Shown: positions 17,278 through 26,459 of the stretch, one piece after another
How the letters are laid out: every line of letters begins with the position of its first letter
Numbering within the stretch: position 1 is the first letter of the stretch
From: Imperialibacter sp040222385
GTDB taxonomy: Bacteria > Bacteroidota > Bacteroidia > Cytophagales > Cyclobacteriaceae
Direction: 5' to 3'
DNA length: 64,000 nucleotides
NCBI RefSeq assembly: GCF_040222385.1
Contig: NZ_JAVKDF010000022.1
Span: forward strand, 1-64,000
Program-made: the position numbers and the translations under genes
Notes under the pieces: model-generated
The model's database searches: none
What the model was told of the DNA's origin: nothing
Seen by the model: only the letters and a program-made list of their open reading frames with translations

Positions 17278-19168
17278 AGTACAAAACCCTGAACCTGATC
17301 GTCCCCTCAATAGCCTTAAGGTCGGTCAGCACTTCTTTATCATACTTCTTGTTGATGTCGGCGATGACGTAGCCCGTCAACTCATTGGTTTTCAAATACT
17401 GCCCAACAACGTTGATTTCATGCTTGGCAAACACCTGGTTGATTTTGGCCATAATGCCAGGTATGTTCTCATGAATATGCAACAACCTGTGAGCCTCCTT
17501 GAGCAATGGTAATGTCACATTAGGGAAGTTGACACTGCCGCTGGTGGAGCCAGTGTTCACATACTCAATCATTTTGTTGGGCACGTAGGTAGCGATGTTT
17601 TCCTGAGCTTCCAGCGTGCTGCCGCCAATATGCGGAGTGAGGATGGTGTTAGGTAACCCTCTCAACTCACTGGTAAACTCTTCGTTGTTGCTGATGGGCT
17701 CATGCGGAAATACATCCACTGAACAACCACTCACTTTTTTTGATACAATGGCATCTTTCAACGCTTTGATGTCAACGATATGACCACGGCTCAGGTTCAT
17801 GAAGATCACACCATCTTTCATTTTCTTGAACTCAGCAGCGCCAATGATGTTTTTGTTGGTTTTTCTTCCATCCACGTGAAGACTAAGAACGTCGGAAATA
17901 GCCAGCAGCTCGTCCAGCGTATTGCATTTGGTGGCATTACCCAGCGCCAGCTTTTCTTCCACGTCAAAGAAATGCACCTTCATGCCCATCGATTCAGCTA
18001 AGACAGAAAGCTGAGAGCCTATATTGCCGTAACCGATAATGCCCAGGTTTTTGCCTCTGATTTCGAAGCTGTTGTTGGCCGACTTGTTCCATACGCCGTC
18101 ATGCATTTTTGCAATTTTATCGGGCAGGTTACGGATCAAAAGGATCATTTCACCAATGGCCAGCTCCACTACCGAACGTGTATTACTGAACGGTGCATTG
18201 AATACTGCTACGCCTTTCTTTTCTGCTGTTTCCAGGTCGATCTGGTTGGTGCCAATGCAAAAGGCGCCAATGGAAATAAGCCTTTGTGCACTTTCAAGTA
18301 CCTTTTTGGTCACTTGAGTTTTAGACCTGATACCAAGAATAGAAACATCTTTGATGCGCTCGATGAGCTCATCCTCATCGAGGCCGGCTGCGTGAACCTC
18401 TACCTGATAGCCTTCTTCTTTGAGTATTTCTATGGCTCTCGGATGGATGTTCTCCAGCAAAAGTACTTTGATTCGATTCTTAGGGTAGGAAAGGGTGGTG
18501 TTCATCTTGTTCATGTACAAAAATTCGTCGAAGGATGGTGTTATATGGTCTGCTTTATCAGTTACTTTTTTTCTGGATACATTTTCGGTGAAGGCATAGA
18601 ATTTCTTAGCAAAGCCTGCCGCCTTTATTTCATAGTCGGTATAACCATCGCCAATAACATACACCTCGCCATCAAGGTTCAGCGATTTAATAAGGGCTGG
18701 CTTTCCGTTGCTTTTCGATAAGATATTGTCTTCGTCAAAGCCTATGATATTTCCTTTGTCGTCAAAACGGAACTCGTTGGCAAAAACGTTTTCAGCCTTT
18801 ACCCCATGAGGAGTTACAATAGGGACTATGAACTCTTTGAAGCCATTACTGATGATGAAAATATTGTCGCTGTAGGTTTCAAAAAAATCTTTGTTACGCT
18901 TTACCGACTTGGTAATGAGTTTGTTCAGCCTTTCGATAAGTGGCGGCAGGTGGTTTTTATGTGCTTGCAGAAGATCGAGCCTGCGTTTCAGCGATTCCCT
19001 GAAGTCGATGCTGCCTTCCATCCCTAAATCTGTGATGTCTTTTATTTTTTGCAGTACTTCTTCTTTTTCGGGTCGGCCTTCCAAAGATACCTCACATAAC
19101 ACGTCCAGGGCTTCAACTTTTGTAAAGGTGCTGTCAAAGTCAACGACGAAGAATTTCCTTTCTTCCAT
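17276..19168 (-). CDS. serA: SerB-SerA fusion: HAD phosphoserine phosphatase-like domain plus D-3-phosphoglycerate dehydrogenase
   Basis: This 630-residue protein joins two enzymes of serine biosynthesis. Residues 1-215 form a HAD phosphatase of SerB type: nucleophile Asp10 and Asp12 in DFDST, motif II SNG at 107-109, and motif IV GDGYTD at 173-178. Residues about 230-545 are a phosphoglycerate dehydrogenase: NAD-binding GYGNIG at 379-384, and Arg461, Glu490 and His513, which match the E. coli SerA catalytic residues. Residues about 560-630 are an ACT domain, the usual serine-sensing part. All motifs are intact, so both the first and last steps of 3-phosphoglycerate-to-serine conversion may reside in one chain. 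SerC is not in the window. Confidence 0.93.
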   Translation of the reverse strand: MEERKFFVVDFDSTFTKVEALDVLCEVSLEGRPEKEEVLQKIKDITDLGMEGSIDFRESLKRRLDLLQAHKNHLPPLIERLNKLITKSVKRNKDFFETYSDNIFIISNGFKEFIVPIVTPHGVKAENVFANEFRFDDKGNIIGFDEDNILSKSNGKPALIKSLNLDGEVYVIGDGYTDYEIKAAGFAKKFYAFTENVSRKKVTDKADHITPSFDEFLYMNKMNTTLSYPKNRIKVLLLENIHPRAIEILKEEGYQVEVHAAGLDEDELIERIKDVSILGIRSKTQVTKKVLESAQRLISIGAFCIGTNQIDLETAEKKGVAVFNAPFSNTRSVVELAIGEMILLIRNLPDKIAKMHDGVWNKSANNSFEIRGKNLGIIGYGNIGSQLSVLAESMGMKVHFFDVEEKLALGNATKCNTLDELLAISDVLSLHVDGRKTNKNIIGAAEFKKMKDGVIFMNLSRGHIVDIKALKDAIVSKKVSGCSVDVFPHEPISNNEEFTSELRGLPNTILTPHIGGSTLEAQENIATYVPNKMIEYVNTGSTSGSVNFPNVTLPLLKEAHRLLHIHENIPGIMAKINQVFAKHEINVVGQYLKTNELTGYVIADINKKYDKEVLTDLKAIEGTIRFRVLY

Positions 19169-19295
19169 TTATGGCTTGTTTTAAGCGCACTAAGTTAAGT
19201 ATATTCTCGACTGAAGAATGAACACGCTTCAATAAAAAGCACAGTAAACGCACCCATCCTTTTAAATAAATGACTTCATATTTAACCGCATACGA

Positions 19296-21524
19296 TTGAA
19301 ATCAAATCAACCTAAGGTTTGGGGGTTTTTGAACCCATGGAAAAAAATCTTAACAAGTAAGAAGCGAAAAGACCGTTTAAAGAAATCAGTGCTGTTTGGC
19401 CTAGCGATTTCAAACGTCGCCTTTGCTGCAACTGCGGCCTACTACTTCCGAAATTATGATCCCAGGGAGGTAAATCTCGTGCTTGGAATCGTCTATGGGA
19501 TAGCCGTGCACTATGCTCTGGGGCTTTTGTATTTTCACCTGGATCGTTGGGTCAACAAGCGACAGGCTCCAGTGGGTGCATGGGTTGTATCTTCGATAAC
19601 GGTTTGTTGGCTCATTGGGAGTAACTTTCTTCGTTTCCCATCTCAATACTACTGGTTGGGAGCGGTGGGCGTATGGCTAACGGCGTTGCCTTTGTCAGCA
19701 TTTTTATTTGGTATTCTTTCCAAAAAAAAATCATCGAAGACCTTTCTCAATCTTGCGTTCATGCTGGGGTCAGTTGGTTCACTCATTCTCGTCATAGGCT
19801 TCTATTGGCTTGCTTACATTGGGAGCCCCGAGGAGGCGACGCTACCTTTGGCTCCGCCTATGAGAGGTAGCCAGTTGACCCTGGCCGACCCGACATTAAC
19901 CGGCGCTTTTGCTGTGAAGTCTTTTAGCTATGGATCAGGAGATAGCAAGAGACGGAAAGTGTTTGCTAAGGAGGCGAAGTTTGTCACCCCTACTGTTGAT
20001 GGTTCCCGAATCATTCCAGCCTGGAAAGGCAACAAACACAAGGGCAGAGAGAAGTATTGGGGTTTTGGGCCAAAAAAGCTTCCGGTAAATGGGCTGGTTT
20101 GGATGCCAGAGGGGGCAGGGCCGTTCCCTATCGTACTCACTGTACATGGTAATCACTCGATGCTGGAATATTCCGACCCCGGTTATGCTTACCTGGGTGA
20201 GTGGATGGCCTCCAACGGCATCATTATGGTGTCTGTTGACGAAAACTTTCTGAATGGCTCACCTGATGGAGACTTTGGTGGCAAGGAAATGCCCGCCAGG
20301 GGTTGGCTGCTGCTGAAGCATTTGCAGCAGTGGAAACAGTGGAGTGAGGACAAAACTCATGAGCTGTTTGGAAAAGTTGATCTGGACAGAATAGCACTGA
20401 TTGGTCACAGCAGGGGAGGAGAGGCAGTAAGTATTGCAGCGGCCTTCAATGAGCTTCCCGCTTTTCCAGACAATGCGCTGGAAGCTTTTGACTTTCATTT
20501 CGGCATTAAAGGCGTGATTGCACTGGCTCAGACCGATTACCGTTATGAGAGGCGCATGGAACTGAAAGGTGTAAATTTTCTGGCACTTCAGGGATCCCTC
20601 GATAGCGATGAAGATAGCTTTTACGGGCTTCGTCAGTACAGAAGAACAGAGTTGACCCACAGCACTTTTAAGGCAGGAGTACTCGTTCATGGAGCCAACC
20701 ATGGGCAGTTCAATACGATTTGGGGAGCCAATGATGCCGGGCCTCCGTACAGCTATCTGCTCAACAAAACTCCGCTTATCGATGCGGACGTACAGCGTGA
20801 AACCGCAAAAGTGATGATTGGTGCATTCCTTAAGTCAACACTTTTTGATCAGGTCGATTACAGGGCTGTGTTCAGAAACAGATGGTCTGCCGACAATTGG
20901 TTACCCAGAAACAATATCAGCATCGTGTATCAGGATAATGGGATAACCATGCTGGAAGACTTCGAATCTGATATTGATATTGAAAGTTTTGGCACCGGAG
21001 AAGCTAAAGCCGACAGCTTTAAGCTGTTCAGAGAAGAGCTGATGCAGTATAAAGGCAAGCTATTGCAGGAAAACAATGCATTGCTGCTGGGCTGGCAGCT
21101 TGACTCAGCGTCAGGGAGCACAGCGACCTATAAAGTACACTTCCCGAACGGCCTCGGAGAGGCGTTCAACCCCAGCCAGTTTGTGTTCGACTTGTCGCAT
21201 GGAGATAAAGAATTGCTGGATTCGATCAAGGGGGAATTGTCTCCTGATTTCAGGATCATTTTCAAGGACAGTACGGGTAATGTTCTTGCAAAGCAACTTG
21301 GTGACTATCATGTGCTGGCACCCAGGGCAGAATCTCATTATTTCAAATCGGACAAGATGACAAAGGATCGCTTCAATGTTTTTTGGGAGCCGCAGTTTGA
21401 ATACGTGGAAATAGACGTTAGCGACGCTGAACTGAATTGGTCCGGGGTAACTGAGATAAGCTTTGAATTTGGAAAGCCGTCGAAGGGAATTGTTTATCTT
21501 GATAACATTGGGTTTAGGCAGTGA
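19296..21524 (+). CDS. Membrane-anchored alpha/beta hydrolase
   Basis: The 742-residue protein starts at TTG (19296), as no in-frame ATG lies near the N-terminus. Five hydrophobic helices fill about residues 32-176. An alpha/beta-hydrolase domain follows (about 265-535), with an oxyanion-region HGNHS and nucleophile Ser372 in GHSRGGEA. A C-terminal beta-sandwich of about 190 residues, ending YLDNIGFR, resembles a carbohydrate-binding fold. The substrate is unknown; an ester- or glycan-directed role is inference. It is convergent with the glycosylase gene, only 18 bases away. Confidence 0.8.
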   Translation: MKSNQPKVWGFLNPWKKILTSKKRKDRLKKSVLFGLAISNVAFAATAAYYFRNYDPREVNLVLGIVYGIAVHYALGLLYFHLDRWVNKRQAPVGAWVVSSITVCWLIGSNFLRFPSQYYWLGAVGVWLTALPLSAFLFGILSKKKSSKTFLNLAFMLGSVGSLILVIGFYWLAYIGSPEEATLPLAPPMRGSQLTLADPTLTGAFAVKSFSYGSGDSKRRKVFAKEAKFVTPTVDGSRIIPAWKGNKHKGREKYWGFGPKKLPVNGLVWMPEGAGPFPIVLTVHGNHSMLEYSDPGYAYLGEWMASNGIIMVSVDENFLNGSPDGDFGGKEMPARGWLLLKHLQQWKQWSEDKTHELFGKVDLDRIALIGHSRGGEAVSIAAAFNELPAFPDNALEAFDFHFGIKGVIALAQTDYRYERRMELKGVNFLALQGSLDSDEDSFYGLRQYRRTELTHSTFKAGVLVHGANHGQFNTIWGANDAGPPYSYLLNKTPLIDADVQRETAKVMIGAFLKSTLFDQVDYRAVFRNRWSADNWLPRNNISIVYQDNGITMLEDFESDIDIESFGTGEAKADSFKLFREELMQYKGKLLQENNALLLGWQLDSASGSTATYKVHFPNGLGEAFNPSQFVFDLSHGDKELLDSIKGELSPDFRIIFKDSTGNVLAKQLGDYHVLAPRAESHYFKSDKMTKDRFNVFWEPQFEYVEIDVSDAELNWSGVTEISFEFGKPSKGIVYLDNIGFRQ

Positions 21525-21542
21525 TGGTTTTGTGAAAAACAG

Positions 21543-22244
21543 TTAGGTATGAACGGAGAGTTTGTCAATATAAACATTGATAAACTCCTCCAGCCTTCTC
21601 AGCCTGTATTGCATCACCCACCTGGGATGTGGAAGTACTTCCAGCCTTTTGAAGAAGCCGTTTTCGTCATTCAGCTTTGAGAGAAACTTAAGGTTTTGTC
21701 CCTGACCCAGCACGTAGGCCACCTCACGATTGACGCCCATTTGCAGCTGGCTTTCGAAGCAGTTGGTCATGAAATCCACCCAGGGTTTGGTTTGCAGCTC
21801 CTTGTGGTCGTAGTAGTTGAGGTTTTTGCCATGCATGGTAAAGCCCACGGGCGACACAGCCGAAAAACAGAAGTGTTGGTAGAAGGCTTCGGTGCCACCA
21901 AAAGCAGTAATCATGTGATAGATAAACGTTGAGGAGAGCTCCTGCTTTCTGGCGAGGTTGTTTTCAATACCGCAAATGTCCTGTAACTTCAAAGGATCAG
22001 TGAACGGAATGCCTGTGACCCCACCGCCAAACCGGCCCGGGTTAATGCCAATAATGAGCGTTCTGACCTGATTGTCAGAATAGTATTTTCTGTAAAAAGT
22101 CTGCGTAAGTGCCCATGCCTTGGCTTCTGCATAAGGGTTCATCACTTCGACGTCCTTAGGCACTTCAGGCCACACAAGGTCTGCCAAAAACCCAAGGAGT
22201 TGATCTGCAAATGTAGCATCTCTATTTGAGGGTAGTTGTTCCAT
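21543..22244 (-). CDS. SMUG2-family uracil-DNA glycosylase-like protein
   Basis: This 233-residue soluble protein belongs to the uracil-DNA glycosylase superfamily. The motif GINPGRFGGGVTGIPFTDP at about 66-84 is typical of the SMUG1/SMUG2 branch active site. A second motif, LPHPRWVMQYR, lies near residue 204. Such enzymes excise uracil or other damaged bases in base-excision repair. Length and motifs are normal. It is transcribed alone, divergent from the GntP gene. Confidence 0.9.
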   Translation of the reverse strand: MEQLPSNRDATFADQLLGFLADLVWPEVPKDVEVMNPYAEAKAWALTQTFYRKYYSDNQVRTLIIGINPGRFGGGVTGIPFTDPLKLQDICGIENNLARKQELSSTFIYHMITAFGGTEAFYQHFCFSAVSPVGFTMHGKNLNYYDHKELQTKPWVDFMTNCFESQLQMGVNREVAYVLGQGQNLKFLSKLNDENGFFKRLEVLPHPRWVMQYRLRRLEEFINVYIDKLSVHT

Positions 22245-22321
22245 GGCATGAATATGATAAATGGAGCCCTTTTATCCAGAACAAATTTTATTATTGATCC
22301 GAAAACCAATCCTGCTCGATC

Positions 22322-23668
22322 ATGATAGAAGGCCCGCTACTGCTTGTTGTCATCCTTTTGGCTGTTGTGATGATTGTCGTAGGGGCCTCTGTTTTTAAAG
22401 TACATCCCTTCATTATGCTACTGATTGCTTCACTGCTGGTGGGCATTGTGGTGGGCATTCCTGCCATCAAGGTGGTAGGCTTTATCAACGAGGGCTTCGG
22501 AAGCATCATCGGCGGCATAGGTATCGTAATTATTTTGGGTAGCATTCTTGGTGTAATCCTGGAGAGGTCTGGGGCAGCTGTAAAGATTGCCGAGTTTATT
22601 CTTCAGACGATTGGCCGAAAGAGTCCTGAGCTGGGGATTGGCTTTTTGGGGGCCCTCGTGAGTATTCCTGTTTTCTGCGATTCAGGTTTTATTATCCTTT
22701 CAAGACTTTGTCACGTGATGGCACAAAAGCGAAATATTGCGGCAGGCTCACTGTTCCTCTCATTGGCCGGTGGCATGTATACTACCCACACATTGGTGCC
22801 ACCCACACCAGGGCCTATTGCGGCGGCAGGTAACCTGGGCGGCGAAAGTTACCTGGGGTTGGTGATCATTTCGGGCTTGCTCATTTCTATTCCGGTAGTT
22901 TTAATCGCTGTTGCCTATTCAAAATACATTTTCAAGAAGTATCCCTATGAATCCGAGCTGAGTGATACGCCAGTTGTTTCTGATCAGGAATTGCCGTCTC
23001 TCGGCCTTTCGATGAGCCCCATTTTTATTCCATTGATACTGATTGGGCTTGGGTCAGTGGCGCAGTTTGTTGGTTTTCAAAATAGTTTGATAGACTCCAT
23101 GGTCTTTTTAGGAAACCCTGTCATAGCCTTGCTGGCGGGCTTGCTCATAGCTGTTCCATTGTTAAAGTATATAGGTAAGGCCGAACGCTCGTCTTCTTTT
23201 CAAGAAGGCCTTGTGCAAGCCGGCCCTGTGCTTATTCTCACTGGTGCTGGTGCCGCTTTCGGTGCGGTGCTAAAAGAGACTCCTATGGCGCAAATGGTAG
23301 AAGGTTGGCTGAGCGGGGGAGATGCTGGTGGTATTTACTTCATATTGGCTGGTTTTATCTTCACAGCTATTCTTAAAACCTCGCAAGGATCTACCACTTC
23401 GGCCATGGTGATTACTTCTTCCATACTTGGCCCTCTGTTGCCACTTGGTGGGCTTGATAACCCAACGGGCATTGTGCTCATGGTAGCTGCTATTGGTGGG
23501 GGAGGGATGACGGTGTCTCATGCCAACGACTCGTTCTTTTGGGTGGTTGCTCAGTTCTCTGGAATCAAGGACATAAAAGTCGCCTACCGAACCATTACTG
23601 TTATGTCGCTGCTGCAGGGCACCTCTATTCTATTTATTGCAATTCTGGCATTTTTGGTACTTCTGTAG
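22322..23668 (+). CDS. GntP family permease (gluconate:H+ symporter family)
   Basis: A 448-residue inner-membrane transporter with about twelve hydrophobic helices. The GntP pattern is clear in FINEGFGSIIGGIGIVIILGS and in SIPVFCDSGFIILSRL, followed by THTLVPPTPGPIAAAGNLG. The family imports gluconate and related sugar acids with protons. Its neighbourhood, with uxaC and a TRAP transporter 3-4 kb downstream, fits uptake of uronate-derived acids, but the substrate is inference. Confidence 0.92.
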   Translation: MIEGPLLLVVILLAVVMIVVGASVFKVHPFIMLLIASLLVGIVVGIPAIKVVGFINEGFGSIIGGIGIVIILGSILGVILERSGAAVKIAEFILQTIGRKSPELGIGFLGALVSIPVFCDSGFIILSRLCHVMAQKRNIAAGSLFLSLAGGMYTTHTLVPPTPGPIAAAGNLGGESYLGLVIISGLLISIPVVLIAVAYSKYIFKKYPYESELSDTPVVSDQELPSLGLSMSPIFIPLILIGLGSVAQFVGFQNSLIDSMVFLGNPVIALLAGLLIAVPLLKYIGKAERSSSFQEGLVQAGPVLILTGAGAAFGAVLKETPMAQMVEGWLSGGDAGGIYFILAGFIFTAILKTSQGSTTSAMVITSSILGPLLPLGGLDNPTGIVLMVAAIGGGGMTVSHANDSFFWVVAQFSGIKDIKVAYRTITVMSLLQGTSILFIAILAFLVLL

Positions 23669-23689
23669 GGTGAGAGAAGAAACCACATA

Positions 23690-23720
23690 AAATCGGCAAT
23701 TGCTGTTTTTTGCCAATTTT
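23690..23720 (+). terminator. Possible terminator after GntP gene
   Basis: A 10-bp stem with one mismatch pairs AAATCGGCAA (23690-23699) with TTGCCAATTT (23710-23719). It lies 22 bases beyond the permease stop. Only a single extra T follows the 3' arm, so it is a weak candidate. Confidence 0.35.
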
Positions 23721-23864
23721 CACGAAAATGCCAAAACTCGTCTATAGACGATTTAACTATCCATATCGAGTCATAGTCTTTGTTCGTCGAATGCTGCCCT
23801 CCGGCATTAGCAACGCTGCGTATTCACTAATAGATTTGAACTATTATTTGAAACAATCAGCGAC

Positions 23865-25346
23865 ATGAAATCAGGATTCTTAGCCATTTTAGTACTAGTT
23901 TTCTCAGCCTTACAAGTAGCAAAAGCACAAACTAATTATACATCAAAGGCCAACGGCAACTGGCACACAGGAACCACATGGAACGGTAACGCCGTACCAA
24001 CTGAATGGGCTGGTCCTAAGAACAACGTCACGATCAATCACAACATCACAGGGACTACCAGTGGGTCTATCAATGGCTTGGGTAACGTTACTCTTGCTAC
24101 TGGAAAAACTTTCACTTCTACAGGAAACCTTACATTGTCGAACATCACCAATTTCGTTTCCAACGGAAACATTACAATAAATGGTGACTTGACAATTCCC
24201 GCTACTTCTCTCACGATCAACTCTGGAACACTTGTAGTTACTGGTAAGTTGACTGTTACTTACGGAAGTACGTTGACTATAAAATCAGGCGCTTCTTTTA
24301 CTGCCGGAAGCATGGAGGTTACAAGCAATAGTGACGCAGTGGTCAACCTTTATGGAAATGGCCGTGTGACAGGTGATATGGCTATGAACGGTGTATTCAA
24401 TGTTTTTTCAGGTGGTTATCTGGATGTAGACAGAGACGTAACTTCCAGCGGTGGAGCTGGTAGATTTAATATTACTGGTGAGGTAAACATTGATAGAGAC
24501 TTCACCATGTCGTCTGGCCCTGGTGTAGGAACGCCCATGATGACTATTACTCCAACAGGAAAACTGACAGTAGGAAGAGACTTTGCAGTAAGCGGAGGTA
24601 CTTCTGCAACTATTGACGGATCAATAGCAGTGACGAGAGATGTAAAACTCGGCAACCCATCAGGTGGTTCGCAGATTAATGGAGTGGGTACTGCGAGCTG
24701 GGGCCGCAATTTTCAAATGACAAACAATGGATCGACTGTAAACGGTCATGATTATACCAACCCTCCCTCAAGCAGCCCTTTTGACCTTGGAAGCTACTCA
24801 GCGGTGGTTCTCCCTATCAAACTTGCGGCTTTCAGTGTGGCCAAGTCGGGGCAAGATATCCTTGTGAAATGGACCACTTCTATGGAAGAGAATTTCGAAT
24901 ACTTTTCCGTGCAGCGCTCAACGAACGGTGTTGACTTCGAAGAGATTGCTCAGATCAATGGTAAAGGTTGGTCAGAAGTGTTGAATGACTATGATTACAC
25001 TGACACTTCAGCTCCTGCTGGTCGTTTGTACTACAGACTCCAGTCTTTTGACTTCGACGGATACACTGAGATATTCAAGGTACTGAGCATCGAAAAAAGC
25101 AGGTTCGCTACCTCATCTTTCAGCGCCTATCCTAACCCGTTATCAGGCGCTGAGCTGACCCTGTCAGATGGCAGCGTGTCAACAGAGGCAGTTGCGATTA
25201 ACATCTTCGATCAGTCTGGTGTACTTGTTAAAACAGTAGAACTGGCACCTTTCCAAAACACAATTGACTTATACGACCTCCATGCTGGTGTCTATATCCT
25301 GAAAAGCAGTGCAAGTGGCGAGGTGTTCAGGTTGATTAAGAAGTAA
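23865..25346 (+). CDS. T9SS-secreted protein with beta-helix-like repeats and C-terminal sorting domain
   Basis: The 493-residue exported protein has a signal peptide (cleaved near residue 22, AKAQ). It continues with a Gly/Thr/Asn-rich repetitive region (about 25-310) of short strands such as NLTLSNIT and NITINGDLTI, typical of a beta-helix. A fibronectin-like segment (about 318-400) has the Bacteroidota linker LPIKLAAFSV. The last 80 residues form a type A T9SS sorting domain (SAYPNPLSG ... HAGVYILKSS ... RLIKK). It should be exported by T9SS and attached to the surface or released. Confidence 0.9.
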   Translation: MKSGFLAILVLVFSALQVAKAQTNYTSKANGNWHTGTTWNGNAVPTEWAGPKNNVTINHNITGTTSGSINGLGNVTLATGKTFTSTGNLTLSNITNFVSNGNITINGDLTIPATSLTINSGTLVVTGKLTVTYGSTLTIKSGASFTAGSMEVTSNSDAVVNLYGNGRVTGDMAMNGVFNVFSGGYLDVDRDVTSSGGAGRFNITGEVNIDRDFTMSSGPGVGTPMMTITPTGKLTVGRDFAVSGGTSATIDGSIAVTRDVKLGNPSGGSQINGVGTASWGRNFQMTNNGSTVNGHDYTNPPSSSPFDLGSYSAVVLPIKLAAFSVAKSGQDILVKWTTSMEENFEYFSVQRSTNGVDFEEIAQINGKGWSEVLNDYDYTDTSAPAGRLYYRLQSFDFDGYTEIFKVLSIEKSRFATSSFSAYPNPLSGAELTLSDGSVSTEAVAINIFDQSGVLVKTVELAPFQNTIDLYDLHAGVYILKSSASGEVFRLIKK

Positions 25347-25354
25347 TAACTAAG

Positions 25355-26020
25355 CTATCTGGCATAGCCGGCGTGTTTTAGGTCTCCAATGCCCTGGATA
25401 AGATTAACGGAACCATTTTTCAACAGAAGCACGGTGTCGCTGCTGTCGATAACCTGCTGGTAGCGATGGTCAGTTAGCAAGATACCTTTCACTTGTGCCT
25501 GAGATCGGATAACGGGCAACAATTGCTCAACCTGCAAAGGTGATAAAAAGGAGAAGGGCTCATCCAGCAGAACGAAATGACTTCTGGAATGGAGGAAGAG
25601 CAGTGCTTCCAGTAGTTTTCTTTCACCTGTAGAAAGCTTAGAAAACCGTGTATTGAAATGCTTTTTGACCACTTCGTGGCATAAAACCCTCTCAACTTGA
25701 TTACCGTCACAATCGAACAGCGTCAATAGCTCCTTAAATGTGAGGTGAGTAGGAATACTGGCAAACTGCGGCATATAACTGACTAGCCCTCGTTTTTGGA
25801 AAGCGTTCGTGATATATTTCGAATTCCATCTTACCGAACCGCCTCCGGGGCTGGCAGTGCCAAACAGGATATTGAATAGTGTTGACTTTCCTGCACCATT
25901 TCTGCCCAGCAAGCCCGTTACCTTACCAGTTTCACACTTAATGTAGGCACCAACCAACACGCTGTGGCTTCCATAATGGAAGTCTATCGAATCACCCTCC
26001 AATACATGGTGTGGCATCAT
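25355..26020 (-). CDS. ABC transporter ATP-binding protein
   Basis: A 221-residue ATPase with all key motifs: Walker A GRNGAGKS (39-46), signature LSTGE (129-133) and Walker B LLDEP (151-155) with catalytic Glu154. An H-loop histidine appears in LLTDHRYQQ. It overlaps the upstream gene, a 100-residue membrane protein, by 4 bases (ATGA), so the two are coupled and probably form one transporter. The C-terminus is short. The substrate is unknown. Confidence 0.92.
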   Translation of the reverse strand: MMPHHVLEGDSIDFHYGSHSVLVGAYIKCETGKVTGLLGRNGAGKSTLFNILFGTASPGGGSVRWNSKYITNAFQKRGLVSYMPQFASIPTHLTFKELLTLFDCDGNQVERVLCHEVVKKHFNTRFSKLSTGERKLLEALLFLHSRSHFVLLDEPFSFLSPLQVEQLLPVIRSQAQVKGILLTDHRYQQVIDSSDTVLLLKNGSVNLIQGIGDLKHAGYAR

Positions 26021-26319
26021 GTGATCGAATCGGTAATTGCTACAGCACCTAAGAACAGAATAATATCGGAGAGACCAGCTATTGCTAGAAGTGCAGGCAC
26101 CGACAGACCAAGATTATGAAAAAATGTAAGCTGGTGGTCTTTGGAGAAGTAATAAAGAGCGCAAATAGCGAGGAAACCGACAACCTTGATCCAGAAAATG
26201 TAGATAAGCCCCAACCAACCTATATTGACATAGATCACCAGCGCCAAGCTACTAAATATCAGCGTATACACTACGAACGCTCTGAAAATCAATAAGTAAA
26301 TCTGCCAGTACCGATTCAA
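26017..26319 (-). CDS. Small membrane protein, likely partner of the ABC ATPase
   Basis: The 100-residue protein consists almost entirely of hydrophobic helices, three or four by eye (about 8-30, 35-57, 68-95). It has no recognisable permease motif. The 4-base overlap with the ATPase gene makes it the likely membrane subunit or an accessory one. It is unusually small for an ABC permease. No further transporter gene sits upstream. Confidence 0.72.
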   Translation of the reverse strand: MNRYWQIYLLIFRAFVVYTLIFSSLALVIYVNIGWLGLIYIFWIKVVGFLAICALYYFSKDHQLTFFHNLGLSVPALLAIAGLSDIILFLGAVAITDSIT

Positions 26320-26459
26320 GTCAGTGTTAGTTGGTAAAAGACGGCCATTCCAACCACCTGACTTAAAATACGACTGACCAACCGAAATATTTTACCAGCT
26401 CCTATTATTTATGCTATCTTCAAGCCTTTACTTTAAAAACGACAACACTGCTTGTAAGT

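Noticed and set aside
17174..17512. Plus-strand open frame across the PorP-serA gap
   Set aside because: Most of it is antisense to the conserved ACT domain of the serine-synthesis protein and it has no plausible start context.
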